64,000 nt of DNA from Mesobacillus sp. AQ2. Lineage in GTDB: Bacteria > Bacillota > Bacilli > Bacillales > Cytobacillaceae. Within the stretch, counting starts at the first letter, position 1; each line of letters starts with the position of its first letter. Of the stretch, positions 32,577 to 42,109 are shown one piece after another. The stretch is taken from the NCBI RefSeq assembly GCF_030122805.1, contig NZ_CP126080.1, forward strand, positions 4,593,501-4,657,500, given 5' to 3'. The position numbers and the translations under genes are program-made. Below the pieces are notes generated by a model that was given only the letters and a program-made list of their open reading frames with translations, searched no databases and was not told where the DNA came from.

Positions 32577-32862
32577 CTGTTGATTTTCGTTTCAGGCGCT
32601 TCGCTTTCCGCTGGAAGAATATGAAAAAGACCAACTGCCGTCTTTTTCATAAGCAATTCTTCCTTGGGGCTGGCGCTGAGCCTCCTCGTCGTTCCACTCC
32701 TGCGGGGTGCAAATGATTCCTCACGTGAATCATTTTACCTAGGTCTCATCTGACCAGCTGCGCCCGCAGGACACTGAATGGCTTCCTCGAGTTTAACCAC
32801 GCACGATGGAAATGCGATAGCATTTTCGGAGGAGTCTACGCGCCTTCCACTACAATCAACAG
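32577..32862. repeat. dispersed structured element, copy A (286 bp)
   Basis: Ends are inverted (CTGTTGATT / AATCAACAG), with a second nested pair GGCGC / GCGCC. It contains an 18-bp hairpin arm around GAAGAATATGAAAAAGAC that is absent from copy B, and a GAAATGC..GCATTTTC hairpin near the right end. Copies B (35628-35825) and C (61139-61424) are in the same orientation. It occupies much of the 622-base gap between glpX and rho; the rest of that gap shows nothing recognisable. Confidence 0.9.
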
Positions 32863-32912
32863 CAGAGTTCAACAACATTGGGTTTTTAACACAATTTTTT
32901 AAAAAATTTTTA

Positions 32913-33875
32913 TTATTTCATGACTAAGTGAGGTTTTTTCTTCAGGCTGTGCTGGCCTTCGATGAACCGGACTGTGCCTGATTTTGCACGCATGACGACG
33001 GAGTGGGTTGAGCCGTATGAGCCTTTGAACTGGACTCCTTTAAGCAGCTCGCCGTCTGTTACGCCTGTGGCTGCAAAGATCGCATCGTCGCCGCGGACGA
33101 AATCTTCCATAAGGAGGACTTTATTGACATCGATGCCCATTTTTTTGCATCGCTCAAGCTCTGCATCATTTTGCGGAAGCAATCTTCCCTGGATTTCACC
33201 GCCGAGGCTTTTAAGTGCTACAGCTGCGATGACACCCTCAGGTGCTCCGCCTGAACCAAACAGGATATCCACGCCGGTAGTATCAAACGCCGTATTGATC
33301 GCGCCTGCTACATCTCCGTCATTGATCAGTTTGATCCTTGCTCCGGCATCACGAAGCTGGGCAATGATATGTTCATGGCGCGGACGGTTCAATACCGTCG
33401 CTACAACATCTTCAATATCCTTGTTCTTCGCTTTTGCAACTGCCTTCAGGTTATCAAGGACAGAAGCATTGATATCGACCATTCCAACCGCCTCTGGTCC
33501 TACTGCAAGCTTATCCATGTACATGTCAGGTGCATGAAGCAGGTTGCCGTTATCTGCCACCGCTAGGACAGCAAGGGCATTCCAGCCGCCGGACGCTACG
33601 ATATTCGTTCCTTCCAAAGGATCGACCGCTACATCCAAACGCGGGCCATAGCCTGTCCCAAGCTTTTCACCGATATACAGCATCGGTGCTTCATCCATTT
33701 CACCTTCACCGATCACGACTGTACCTTTCATCGGGATGGTGTCAAACACATCTCTCATTGCCGACGTTGCAGCATCGTCAGCTTCGTCTTTTTTTCCGCG
33801 TCCCATCCAGCGTGCTGACGCAAGCGCCGCCGCCTCGGTCACGCGGACAAGCTCCATCGTTAAGCTACGTTCCAT
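32913..33875 (-). CDS. glpX: fructose-1,6-bisphosphatase, class II
   Basis: 320-residue GlpX-type phosphatase for gluconeogenesis. The metal and substrate motifs [15 protein letters not shown] and DPLEGTN are intact, and the sequence begins [19 protein letters not shown], nearly as in B. subtilis. AGGGGATG precedes the ATG. It lies between murA2 and rho. Lithium-sensitive, metal-dependent activity is the family rule. Confidence 0.95.
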   Translation of the reverse strand: MERSLTMELVRVTEAAALASARWMGRGKKDEADDAATSAMRDVFDTIPMKGTVVIGEGEMDEAPMLYIGEKLGTGYGPRLDVAVDPLEGTNIVASGGWNALAVLAVADNGNLLHAPDMYMDKLAVGPEAVGMVDINASVLDNLKAVAKAKNKDIEDVVATVLNRPRHEHIIAQLRDAGARIKLINDGDVAGAINTAFDTTGVDILFGSGGAPEGVIAAVALKSLGGEIQGRLLPQNDAELERCKKMGIDVNKVLLMEDFVRGDDAIFAATGVTDGELLKGVQFKGSYGSTHSVVMRAKSGTVRFIEGQHSLKKKPHLVMK

Positions 33876-34050
33876 ATGATCATCCCCTAATCATGAAAGG
33901 GGCTAATGCCCACCGAAACAGTAAACCTCTCTATCTCTTTGATGTGGCCGCAATGCACGGCTCGATAATCAAATAGGTTATACTAATTTACGGTTTCAAT
34001 CAGCATTAGCACCACTATTTGTATTGTACAACTCCATTGTACTATACTTT

Positions 34051-35337
34051 TTATGATTTTTTTACTTCTTCTTGCTCTTCAGAGGTCATATCTTCACGCC
34101 AAATTGTGGCACCGAGCCCATTCAGCTTTTCAACGATGTGGCTGTAGCCGCGATCGATATGGTCTACACCCGTCACCTCAGTGACACCTTCAGCCATAAG
34201 GCCGGCAATGACAAGAGCTGCTCCGGCGCGGAGATCGCTTGCCTTAACCTTGGCTCCCTGAAGCTTGACCGGACCGCTGATGATCGCAGATCTGCCTTCA
34301 ACTTTGATATTGGCATTCATTCTTCTCAGTTCATCGATATGCTTAAAGCGTGCGCCATAGATTGTATCCGTGACAACGCTTGAGCCTTCCGCCCTTGTGA
34401 GCAGTGCGGTGAATGGCTGCTGCAGGTCTGTCGGGAATCCTGGATAAACGAGTGTCTTAATGTCGACCGCCTTGTACTTCTCAGCAGGAGCAACATAGAT
34501 TTGTTCATCACTGGCTTCAATTTTGGCTCCCATTTCCTTCAGCTTGGCCACAAGTGACTCAATATGCTGCGGAATGACATTATCAATCGTGACGCCATCA
34601 CCAATCGCAGCTCCAAGAATCAAATATGTTCCTGCCTCGATTCGATCCGGAATGATAGTATGGCGGCAGCCATGAAGCTCGTCCACACCATCGATACGGA
34701 TTACATCGGTTCCGGCTCCTTTGATTTTCGCTCCCATATTGGTGAGCAATGTTGCTACGTCAATGATTTCCGGCTCTTTGGCGGCATTTTCAATGATGGT
34801 CCGCCCTTTTGCCCGTACAGCTGCAAGCATGATATTGATCGTTGCCCCAACGCTTACGACGTCAAGATAGATTCTTGCTCCGCGAAGCTCATCTGCACGA
34901 AGATAGATTGCACCCTGCTCATTTGTCACGCTGGCACCAAGTGCTTCGAATCCTTTTATATGCTGGTCAATCGGCCTGGGACCCAAATGGCATCCGCCAG
35001 GCAGTCCAATGACAGCCTTTTTAAAACGGCCAAGCATCGCTCCCATTAGATAGTAAGAAGCTCGCAGCTTTTTCACTTTTCCATTCGGCAAAGGCATGGA
35101 AATCATGGAAGACGGATCTACCGTCATTTCATTGTTCGAGAATTCAACAGAACCGCCGATTTCCTCCATCAAGTCCTTGAGCATATGAACATCGGAAATA
35201 TCCGGCAAACCTTCAATGGTTACAGGCGATTCAGCTAAAATAGTTGCGGGGATCAAGGCTACCGCGCTGTTTTTCGCGCCGCTTACCCGTACAGTCCCTT
35301 TTAAAGGATAACCGCCTGCAATCTTAAGCTTTTCCAT
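34051..35337 (-). CDS. murAB: UDP-N-acetylglucosamine 1-carboxyvinyltransferase 2
   Basis: 428-residue MurA-family enzyme that transfers enolpyruvate from PEP to UDP-GlcNAc, the first committed step of peptidoglycan synthesis. The active-site cysteine lies in [15 protein letters not shown] (fosfomycin target), and the Lys/Asn start SGAKNSAV is typical. The open frame extends 35 codons upstream; AAGGGAG before the ATG at 35337 fixes the start (MEKLKIAGG). The position beside tal, fbaA and glpX marks it as the second Bacillus copy (MurAB/MurZ) rather than MurAA near the atp operon. Confidence 0.93.
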   Translation of the reverse strand: MEKLKIAGGYPLKGTVRVSGAKNSAVALIPATILAESPVTIEGLPDISDVHMLKDLMEEIGGSVEFSNNEMTVDPSSMISMPLPNGKVKKLRASYYLMGAMLGRFKKAVIGLPGGCHLGPRPIDQHIKGFEALGASVTNEQGAIYLRADELRGARIYLDVVSVGATINIMLAAVRAKGRTIIENAAKEPEIIDVATLLTNMGAKIKGAGTDVIRIDGVDELHGCRHTIIPDRIEAGTYLILGAAIGDGVTIDNVIPQHIESLVAKLKEMGAKIEASDEQIYVAPAEKYKAVDIKTLVYPGFPTDLQQPFTALLTRAEGSSVVTDTIYGARFKHIDELRRMNANIKVEGRSAIISGPVKLQGAKVKASDLRAGAALVIAGLMAEGVTEVTGVDHIDRGYSHIVEKLNGLGATIWREDMTSEEQEEVKKS

Positions 35338-35627
35338 TTTTGACTCCCTTCTAAGCCGTGATGTAAGGTCAAGCTGGAGATGCAAACAATGTACAGCTAA
35401 GACCGATATAGGCTCTACGTAGATTAAAATGACCGAAATCAATTTGGTTTATTTTTCCAATAAAAATATTCAGATTCCGGGAGTTTTCTATTCCCTTAGT
35501 TTACACGATATTCCCAATTTCATGTAATAAAATGCAAAAAAGATTAAATTGGGTAAAAGTTCCTAACTAGACTATGCCTCTGCAAGGCAGACCATATTTC
35601 TAGTTTCAATAGCCCTGTTAATCAAGA

Positions 35628-35825
35628 CTGTTGACCTTCGTTCCAGGCACTTCGCTTTCCGCGGGCAGTCTGGTAGCCTCCTCGGCGTTAACACGCCTGC
35701 GGGGTCTCCCAATGACTTGCTAATCCCGCAGGACTTTGAATAAGCTTCCTCGAGTTCGCCCACGCACGATGGAAATGCGTTAGCATTTTCGGAGGAGTCT
35801 TCGTGCCTTCCACTACGGTCAACAG
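35628..35825. repeat. dispersed structured element, copy B (198 bp, short form)
   Basis: Same family as 32577-32862 but without the inserted hairpin. Its terminal stem reads CTGTTGACC / GGTCAACAG and the nested stem GGCAC / GTGCC: both differ from copy A at paired positions on both arms. It lies in the 551-base gap between tal and murA2; no other feature was recognised there. Confidence 0.9.
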
Positions 35826-35888
35826 GACTTAAAAAATCGTTGGGTGTAACAGAGCAACTAAGTAAGTTGCTTCATACAGCAGATACAA

Positions 35889-36536
35889 TTACTGTCCGCG
35901 AGATTCCCAGTCTTTCAAAAATGCTTCGATTCCTTTGTCTGTCAGCGGGTGGTTGAACATTTGCTGAATGACTTTGTATGGTACGGTGGCGATATGTGCG
36001 CCTCTTAGTGCTGCGTCTGTTACGTGTTGTGGGTGACGGATGGATGCTGCGATGATTTCTGTGTCGATTCCGTGGATGGTGAAGATTTCGGCAATCGTTG
36101 AAATCAGGTCGAGTCCGTTATGGCCGATGTCATCGAGGCGGCCAAGGAATGGTGACACGTATGTAGCCCCCGCTCTGGCTGCCAGCAATGCCTGGTTTGC
36201 ACTGAAGACCAGTGTTACGTTTGTCTTGATTCCCTCTTTTGAGAATACGGAAACAGCCTTCAGCCCTTCTGGAGTCATCGGAACTTTGATCGTAATGTTC
36301 GGTGCGATTGCAGCTAATTCTTTTCCCTCTTTGATCATGCCTTCTGCATCAAGCGCGATGACTTCGGCACTGACAGAGCCAGGGACCAATTCGGTAATTT
36401 CCTTCAGACGGTCCTCAAACTTCACATTCTTTTCTTTTGCCACAAGTGACGGGTTTGTCGTGACACCTGATAAAATTCCAAGAGTATAGGCCTCGCGGAT
36501 TTCTTCCATATTTGCAGTATCGATAAAAAACTTCAT
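35889..36536 (-). CDS. tal: transaldolase
   Basis: 215-residue short (TalC/fructose-6-phosphate aldolase-like) transaldolase of the pentose phosphate pathway. The Schiff-base lysine is in [15 protein letters not shown], and the start [16 protein letters not shown] is typical (ywjH in B. subtilis). GGAGG precedes the ATG at 36536; the longer frame to 36587 lacks a ribosome-binding site. It lies downstream of fbaA, separated by a structured repeat. Confidence 0.93.
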   Translation of the reverse strand: MKFFIDTANMEEIREAYTLGILSGVTTNPSLVAKEKNVKFEDRLKEITELVPGSVSAEVIALDAEGMIKEGKELAAIAPNITIKVPMTPEGLKAVSVFSKEGIKTNVTLVFSANQALLAARAGATYVSPFLGRLDDIGHNGLDLISTIAEIFTIHGIDTEIIAASIRHPQHVTDAALRGAHIATVPYKVIQQMFNHPLTDKGIEAFLKDWESRGQ

Positions 36537-36573
36537 TTGTAAACGCCTCCAGTCGACATAATTTTCAAACTTA

Positions 36574-36703
36574 CGAGAAAAGCGCAAGCGCCTTGGTCAG
36601 CCCCGACAAGCGCTGGAGGGCCTGACAGTGAAGTCGTTCTTTGACTTCATTGGCAGGACCGAAGCGTCTTGAGGGGCTAGGCGCTGAAGCTAGACAATTC
36701 TCG
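36574..36703. repeat. 130-bp structured repeat element between fbaA and tal
   Basis: Terminal inverted repeat CGAGAA / TTCTCG, nested complementary blocks GCGCC / GGCGC and CAGCCCC / GGGGCTAG, and a central hairpin GTGAAGTC / GACTTCAT. It is unrelated to the copy A-C family. Similar elements are, from memory, common in Bacillaceae intergenic regions; no second copy was found in this window. Confidence 0.8.
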
Positions 36704-36739
36704 AAGTGGATTTAAAATATTCTAAATTATATAAATGGA

Positions 36740-36772
36740 CAAAAACCGCCTTATTGTAAGGCGGTTTTATTA
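36740..36772 (-). terminator. fbaA terminator
   Basis: Stem AAACCGCCTTA / TAAGGCGGTTT with a 3-base loop and T-run on the minus strand, shortly after the fbaA stop. Confidence 0.9.
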
Positions 36773-36791
36773 TAACAAATTTTCGTTGCTA

Positions 36792-37649
36792 TTACGCTTT
36801 GTTAGAAGAACCAAATTCGCGCATTTTGCCGATCACAGTTTCTTTGATTGCGTCACGAGCTGGTCCAAGGTATTTGCGTGGATCGTACTCGTTAGGCTTT
36901 TCAGCCAATACCTGGCGGACAACTTTAGCTGAAGCAATCTGGTTTTCAGTATTAACGTTGATTTTAGCAGTTCCTAAAGAGACTGCTTTCTGGATGTCTT
37001 TTGTTGGAATGCCTGTACCGCCGTGCAATACCAATGGTACGCCTGCAACCTTGTTGATTTCTTCCATTTCTTTGAAACCAAGGTTTGGTTCGCCTTTGTA
37101 AGGGCCGTGTACAGAACCAAGTGCAGGAGCAAGGCAGTCAATGCCAGTGCGCTCAACAAGTTCTTTACACTCTTGTACGTCAGCATAGATAACGCCGTCA
37201 GCAACGACATCGTCTTCCTGTCCGCCGACAGTTCCAAGTTCTGCTTCAACAGAAACACCTTTTGAGTGAGCGTATTCTACAACCTTTGAAGTTGTTGAAA
37301 CATTCTCTTCGAAAGGTCCGTGTGAAGCATCGATCATGACAGATGTGAAGCCTGCGTCGATTGCCTCTTTACATTTGTCGAAGCTTGAACCGTGGTCAAG
37401 GTGAATAGCGACAGGAACTGTAGTGTTATAGTCCTCCATCAAACCTTCTACCATTTTCACAACAGTCTTGAAGCCGCCCATGTAGCGTGCAGCACCTTCA
37501 GAAACACCAAGAATAACCGGTGACTTCTCAGCTTCTGCAGCCTGAAGGATCGCTTGAGTGAACTCAAGGTTATTTAAGTTGAATTGCCCAACAGCGTAGC
37601 CTTCCGCATTCGCTTTTTTCAGCATTTCAGTCATTGAAACTAAAGGCAT
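36792..37649 (-). CDS. fbaA: fructose-1,6-bisphosphate aldolase, class II
   Basis: 285-residue zinc-dependent aldolase of glycolysis and gluconeogenesis. Zinc and substrate motifs are visible: [30 protein letters not shown] and [15 protein letters not shown] precedes the ATG. It forms the conserved spo0F-fbaA-tal-murA2-glpX neighbourhood of bacilli. An extended -10 promoter may lie about 135 bases upstream. Confidence 0.96.
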   Translation of the reverse strand: MPLVSMTEMLKKANAEGYAVGQFNLNNLEFTQAILQAAEAEKSPVILGVSEGAARYMGGFKTVVKMVEGLMEDYNTTVPVAIHLDHGSSFDKCKEAIDAGFTSVMIDASHGPFEENVSTTSKVVEYAHSKGVSVEAELGTVGGQEDDVVADGVIYADVQECKELVERTGIDCLAPALGSVHGPYKGEPNLGFKEMEEINKVAGVPLVLHGGTGIPTKDIQKAVSLGTAKINVNTENQIASAKVVRQVLAEKPNEYDPRKYLGPARDAIKETVIGKMREFGSSNKA

Positions 37650-37680
37650 ATCTTTTCCTCCTTCGTTATGATCAATCGCT

Positions 37681-37732
37681 TTTTGATTATGCTACCCTTT
37701 AAAAGGGTTTCCCTCTCTGCTTTTGATTATGT
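37681..37732. repeat. direct repeat around a palindrome in the fbaA leader
   Basis: TTTTGATTATG occurs at 37681 and 37721, 40 bases apart, on either side of the near palindrome ACCCTTTAAAAGGGT. It lies between the fbaA start and its probable promoter, so it would be in the mRNA leader. Confidence 0.5.
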
Positions 37733-37782
37733 ACCCGAGATGGCATTCATCAAAACGAAATGATCCTGTGGAATTCATATGT

Positions 37783-37791
37783 ATCATACCA
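37783..37791 (-). promoter_or_regulatory. possible extended -10 promoter of fbaA
   Basis: Minus strand reads TGGTATGAT (an extended -10) with no good -35. Position and orientation suit fbaA, but the match is modest. Confidence 0.4.
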
Positions 37792-37907
37792 AAAGAAAAT
37801 CAGAATTGCCATTGTTCAAGCCTTGTTTTTGCAAGTGTCATAAAAATGCTATAAAGCAAGCGCTACCAATAGTTTCACTTGTCTGTAAACTCACTTTTTC
37901 AGGCAAG

Positions 37908-37935
37908 AAAAAACCCCCTGGAGCATCCTGAGGGC
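37908..37935 (-). terminator. spo0F terminator
   Basis: Short stem CCCTC / GAGGG-like (CCCTCAGG..CCAGGGGG) with a run of T on the minus strand, just after the spo0F stop. Confidence 0.7.
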
Positions 37936-37947
37936 ACTTTATGTATC

Positions 37948-38322
37948 TCAATCTTTTGATACGGTTTGTGAATATTTCTTTACTGCTGCGCGGATATCAT
38001 CAATATCGAATGGCTTGGCAAAGTGGGTCAAAGCACCAAGGTCCATCGCTTCCTGAATCATATCCAGCTCGCCATAGGCGGTCATGATGATGACGCGTAT
38101 ATCCGGGTCGATTACTTTCATTCTTTTTAAAATTTCAATACCATCCATGCCCGGGATTTTCATGTCCAGAAGAACGAGATCGGGTGGATGCTTCTTAACC
38201 AGTTCCAGGGCCTGGACGCCATTTGCAGCCTGGTACGTTTGATAACCTTCTTTTTGCAGCACTTCATTAAGTAGAATTCTGATGCCAAATTGGTCGTCAA
38301 CAATTAGTATTTTTTCTTTCAT
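37948..38322 (-). CDS. spo0F: sporulation phosphorelay response regulator
   Basis: 124-residue single receiver domain. Asp10-Asp11 acid pocket (LIVDDQ), phospho-acceptor Asp53 (LLDMKIPG), a Thr in TAYGE and Lys in AKPFD are all present. Spo0F takes phosphate from sensor kinases and passes it to Spo0B, then Spo0A. The frame runs 27 codons upstream, but GGGGGAAGAGG before the ATG at 38322 fixes the start. A sigma-H promoter and a Spo0A-like box lie upstream. Confidence 0.96.
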   Translation of the reverse strand: MKEKILIVDDQFGIRILLNEVLQKEGYQTYQAANGVQALELVKKHPPDLVLLDMKIPGMDGIEILKRMKVIDPDIRVIIMTAYGELDMIQEAMDLGALTHFAKPFDIDDIRAAVKKYSQTVSKD

Positions 38323-38402
38323 GCCGCCTCTTCCCCCTAATAAATGTAATATGAGTAAATGCTTTTGCCCAGGAAATGGTTTCGTCCTATCCCCATTACA
38401 CA

Positions 38403-38429
38403 ATTCGTTAAGAATCTTGAAATTCCTGC
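38403..38429 (-). promoter_or_regulatory. sigma-H promoter of spo0F
   Basis: Minus strand: GCAGGAATT (38421-38429), 11-base spacer, AACGAAT (38403-38409). Both halves match the sigma-H pattern RnAGGAwWW / RnnGAAT. It lies about 80 bases before spo0F, as expected for a gene raised at the start of sporulation. Confidence 0.82.
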
Positions 38430-38447
38430 CATATTTTTAAACTTATT

Positions 38448-38454
38448 TTCGACA
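38448..38454 (-). promoter_or_regulatory. Spo0A-like box upstream of spo0F
   Basis: TGTCGAA (minus strand) equals the 0A-box core TGNCGAA and lies 18 bases upstream of the sigma-H -35, the expected region for autoregulation by phosphorylated Spo0A. Confidence 0.6.
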
Positions 38455-38517
38455 GATGCTTTTTCATTCTCATTGTAGTACTTTATAATCAGTATTGGCA
38501 AAGACGGAGGTGCTGGA

Positions 38518-39033
38518 ATGTTAAAAATGTTTTCGACACAATTGGCCGGATTATTCAACCGGCTGATGGAAAAAGAAGAATTTTCAATTGAGGATGGAGC
38601 ACGGCTGCTGGCACAGGCTGCTGCCGGAGAAGGCAAAATTTATATTTTCGGTACCGGGGAAATGAAGGCTGTTGAACTTGAAGCCGTTTATGGCGAAGAG
38701 CCACTTCAATCTGCAGCTATTTTATCGAAGGAAACAGAAATAGAAGCCGCAGACCGCGTGCTGATTGTCAGCCGCTACGCCGATAATGAAGAGGCAGTCA
38801 AAATGGCAGGCATTATACAGGAAAAAGGGATCCCGTTCGTGGCGATTTCTACCGTCCGGAATGAAAATGAAGGACTGAATACGCTTGCGGACGTCCATAT
38901 TGATTTACGAATCAAAAAAGGCCTGCTGCCGGATGATGCCGGCAACAGAATTGGCTATCCCACTTCTATGGCGGCACTGTATATCTATTTTGGCCTAAAA
39001 TTCACGATTGAGGAAATTTTGGAAGACTATTGA
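38518..39033 (+). CDS. ywjG: DUF2529 protein YwjG
   Basis: 171 residues with an SIS-like pattern (KIYIFGTGEMKAVELEAVYGEEPL and VLIVSRYADNEEAVKMAGI, a sugar-isomerase-type Rossmann fold) found between spo0F and pyrG in bacilli. Function unknown; a phosphosugar-binding role would be inference. GGAGGTG precedes the ATG. It is transcribed divergently from spo0F and converges on pyrG. Confidence 0.88.
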   Translation: MLKMFSTQLAGLFNRLMEKEEFSIEDGARLLAQAAAGEGKIYIFGTGEMKAVELEAVYGEEPLQSAAILSKETEIEAADRVLIVSRYADNEEAVKMAGIIQEKGIPFVAISTVRNENEGLNTLADVHIDLRIKKGLLPDDAGNRIGYPTSMAALYIYFGLKFTIEEILEDY

Positions 39034-39103
39034 CACGTATTTGTATGATTAAATCACAAAAATGCACAAAAAAAGCCGGCAAATTCACCGGCTTTTTTTC
39101 ATG

Positions 39104-40765
<1,662 letters not shown>

Positions 40766-40846
40766 TTAAATTTTTAACCTTTTCATTTCGCCTGCTTCTG
40801 TTTTTGCAAGCGGATGTACAGGGGGTTATTTTTAGCCTGTAAAAAT

Positions 40847-40887
40847 AAAAAAAACGCCCCGCATACAGAGTATGGGGAGCGTTTAGT
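40847..40887 (-). terminator. pyrG leader attenuator hairpin (also after rpoE)
   Basis: Stem AAACGCTCCCCATAC / GTATGCGGGGCGTTT (one mismatch), 3-base loop, then eight T on the minus strand. The 5' arm holds CTCCCC, the target expected for poly-G added at the transcript start when CTP is low. It can also terminate read-through from rpoE. Confidence 0.9.
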
Positions 40888-40919
40888 GGCTGTTTTACTT
40901 AATCGTCCTTTTTTAAGGA

Positions 40920-40959
40920 GCCCAAAAAGTATTCTACATTCGGTAAATATAAAAGTCAA
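40920..40959 (-). promoter_or_regulatory. pyrG promoter with GGGC start site
   Basis: Minus strand: -35 TTGACT (40954-40959), 17-base spacer, -10 TAGAAT (40931-40936), then seven bases to GGGC (40920-40923). Initiation at GGGC is the basis of CTP-sensitive reiterative transcription at B. subtilis pyrG. Confidence 0.88.
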
Positions 40960-40967
40960 GTTGTTAA

Positions 40968-41540
40968 TTATAGTTCTTCGTCTTCATCTTCGACATCTTC
41001 ATCTTCGAGCGGCAGGTCTTCGTCTTCATCCTCCAGCAGCTCATCCTCATCGTCTTCGAAGTCATCGGAATCTTCCAGGTCCTCATCGAAGTCCTCATCA
41101 TCGTCGTCATCGTCGTCGAGAGCATCATCGTCGTCTTCTTCATCGAATTCGTCGACATCATCGTAGTCCAGATCGTCCTCATCGATTTCATCGAATTCGT
41201 CAAGATCTAGATCGTCCTCATCAACAGCCTTCTTAGCCTTCTTCTTTTTCGGCTTGACTGTGGTGACATTATCTTCTTCGATCTGGTCGACTGGGTACCA
41301 GACGCGAAGACCCCAGCGTCCTTCACCCTGGGACATGAAACGTCCATCTATATTTATATCTGTATAGAATTGAACCATTCTTTCAGCAGCATCGGCCTCG
41401 TCCAATTTAAGGACGCTCTTGATTTCAGCCATCAGCTCCTGAAACGTGATCGCTTGCTTCTTTTCTTTTAAAATTTCAAATCCTACTTCAATCAATGACA
41501 TTTCTTGAAGCTCTTCTTTTGAGTATTGGCTTAAACTCAA
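40968..41540 (-). CDS. rpoE: RNA polymerase delta subunit
   Basis: 190 residues: an N-terminal folded HARE-HTH domain (to about 100, with TFQELMAEIKSVL and EGRWGLRVWYPVDQ) and a basic KPKKKKAKK hinge leading into an acidic Asp/Glu tail of roughly 85 residues. Delta displaces RNA from polymerase and aids recycling in Firmicutes. The GTG three codons upstream overlaps AAAGGAA, so a TTG start at 41540 is preferred (MSLSQYSKEELQ). Confidence 0.94.
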   Translation of the reverse strand: MSLSQYSKEELQEMSLIEVGFEILKEKKQAITFQELMAEIKSVLKLDEADAAERMVQFYTDINIDGRFMSQGEGRWGLRVWYPVDQIEEDNVTTVKPKKKKAKKAVDEDDLDLDEFDEIDEDDLDYDDVDEFDEEDDDDALDDDDDDDEDFDEDLEDSDDFEDDEDELLEDEDEDLPLEDEDVEDEDEEL

Positions 41541-41658
41541 TTTTCGCACTTCCTTTCTCTATTCCAGGCCTTTACCCGGCCATTCGTCCGAAAACAAGGA
41601 AAATATCCCAGAATGCATATTCTACATTATAAACAAATTTTAGACCTTTATGCCAGTT

Positions 41659-41865
41659 TTATCTGCCGTTTTCCCGGCTTTTTTCGCTTTCCATTTCCAC
41701 TTTCCCTCTGCCAGCCTTCCTCCTTTTCTTCAGCTGGCCATATGCCAGTAAAAAAAAGGCGATCGATAAAATGAAAAATGGGATTGCGCCAAGCTGACGC
41801 TGATAAAGATAATACATGGCAGCAGCAGCCACAAAAGCCCCTGCCGTGAACAAAACCGATTTCAC
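41659..41865 (-). CDS. small two-helix membrane protein, unknown
   Basis: About 68 residues with two hydrophobic helices (about 2-20 and 27-42: IPFFILSIAFFLLAYGQL) and a basic/charged tail. AGGAT lies nine bases before the GTG at 41865; the alternative GTG at 41874 is too close to it. I do not recognise the family. It sits between rpoE and icmF, on the same strand. Coding is plausible but not proved. Confidence 0.6.
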   Translation of the reverse strand: MKSVLFTAGAFVAAAAMYYLYQRQLGAIPFFILSIAFFLLAYGQLKKRRKAGRGKVEMESEKSRENGR

Positions 41866-42001
41866 AAAATTCACATCCTGAAGTAGGTCGTATGTATGAA
41901 CCGATAACTAGATTATATAAGATTATCCGCCAAATGATAGGTAAAATTTGAAAAATCTTATATTGGTTTCTAGTTTACGAAACGAGCACCATAAAATGCA
42001 A

Positions 42002-42030
42002 GATGGCTCATAGATTTCCTATAAGCCATC
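42002..42030 (-). terminator. hairpin after icmF, probable weak terminator
   Basis: GATGGCT / AGCCATC arms with inner ATAG/CTAT pairing, about 80 bases past the icmF stop. The following T-run is poor (TTGCATTTT). Confidence 0.45.
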
Positions 42031-42109
42031 CCATTCAGGCAGATTGCAAAAGTCTTTTTTTTGCACGCCCTACATTTTTACACCATAATGCTTGTTTTGA
42101 AACTAACCT

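Noticed and set aside
32471..32656. 61-codon frame over the start of repeat copy A
   Set aside because: It runs into the structured element, which differs in copy B; no ribosome site.
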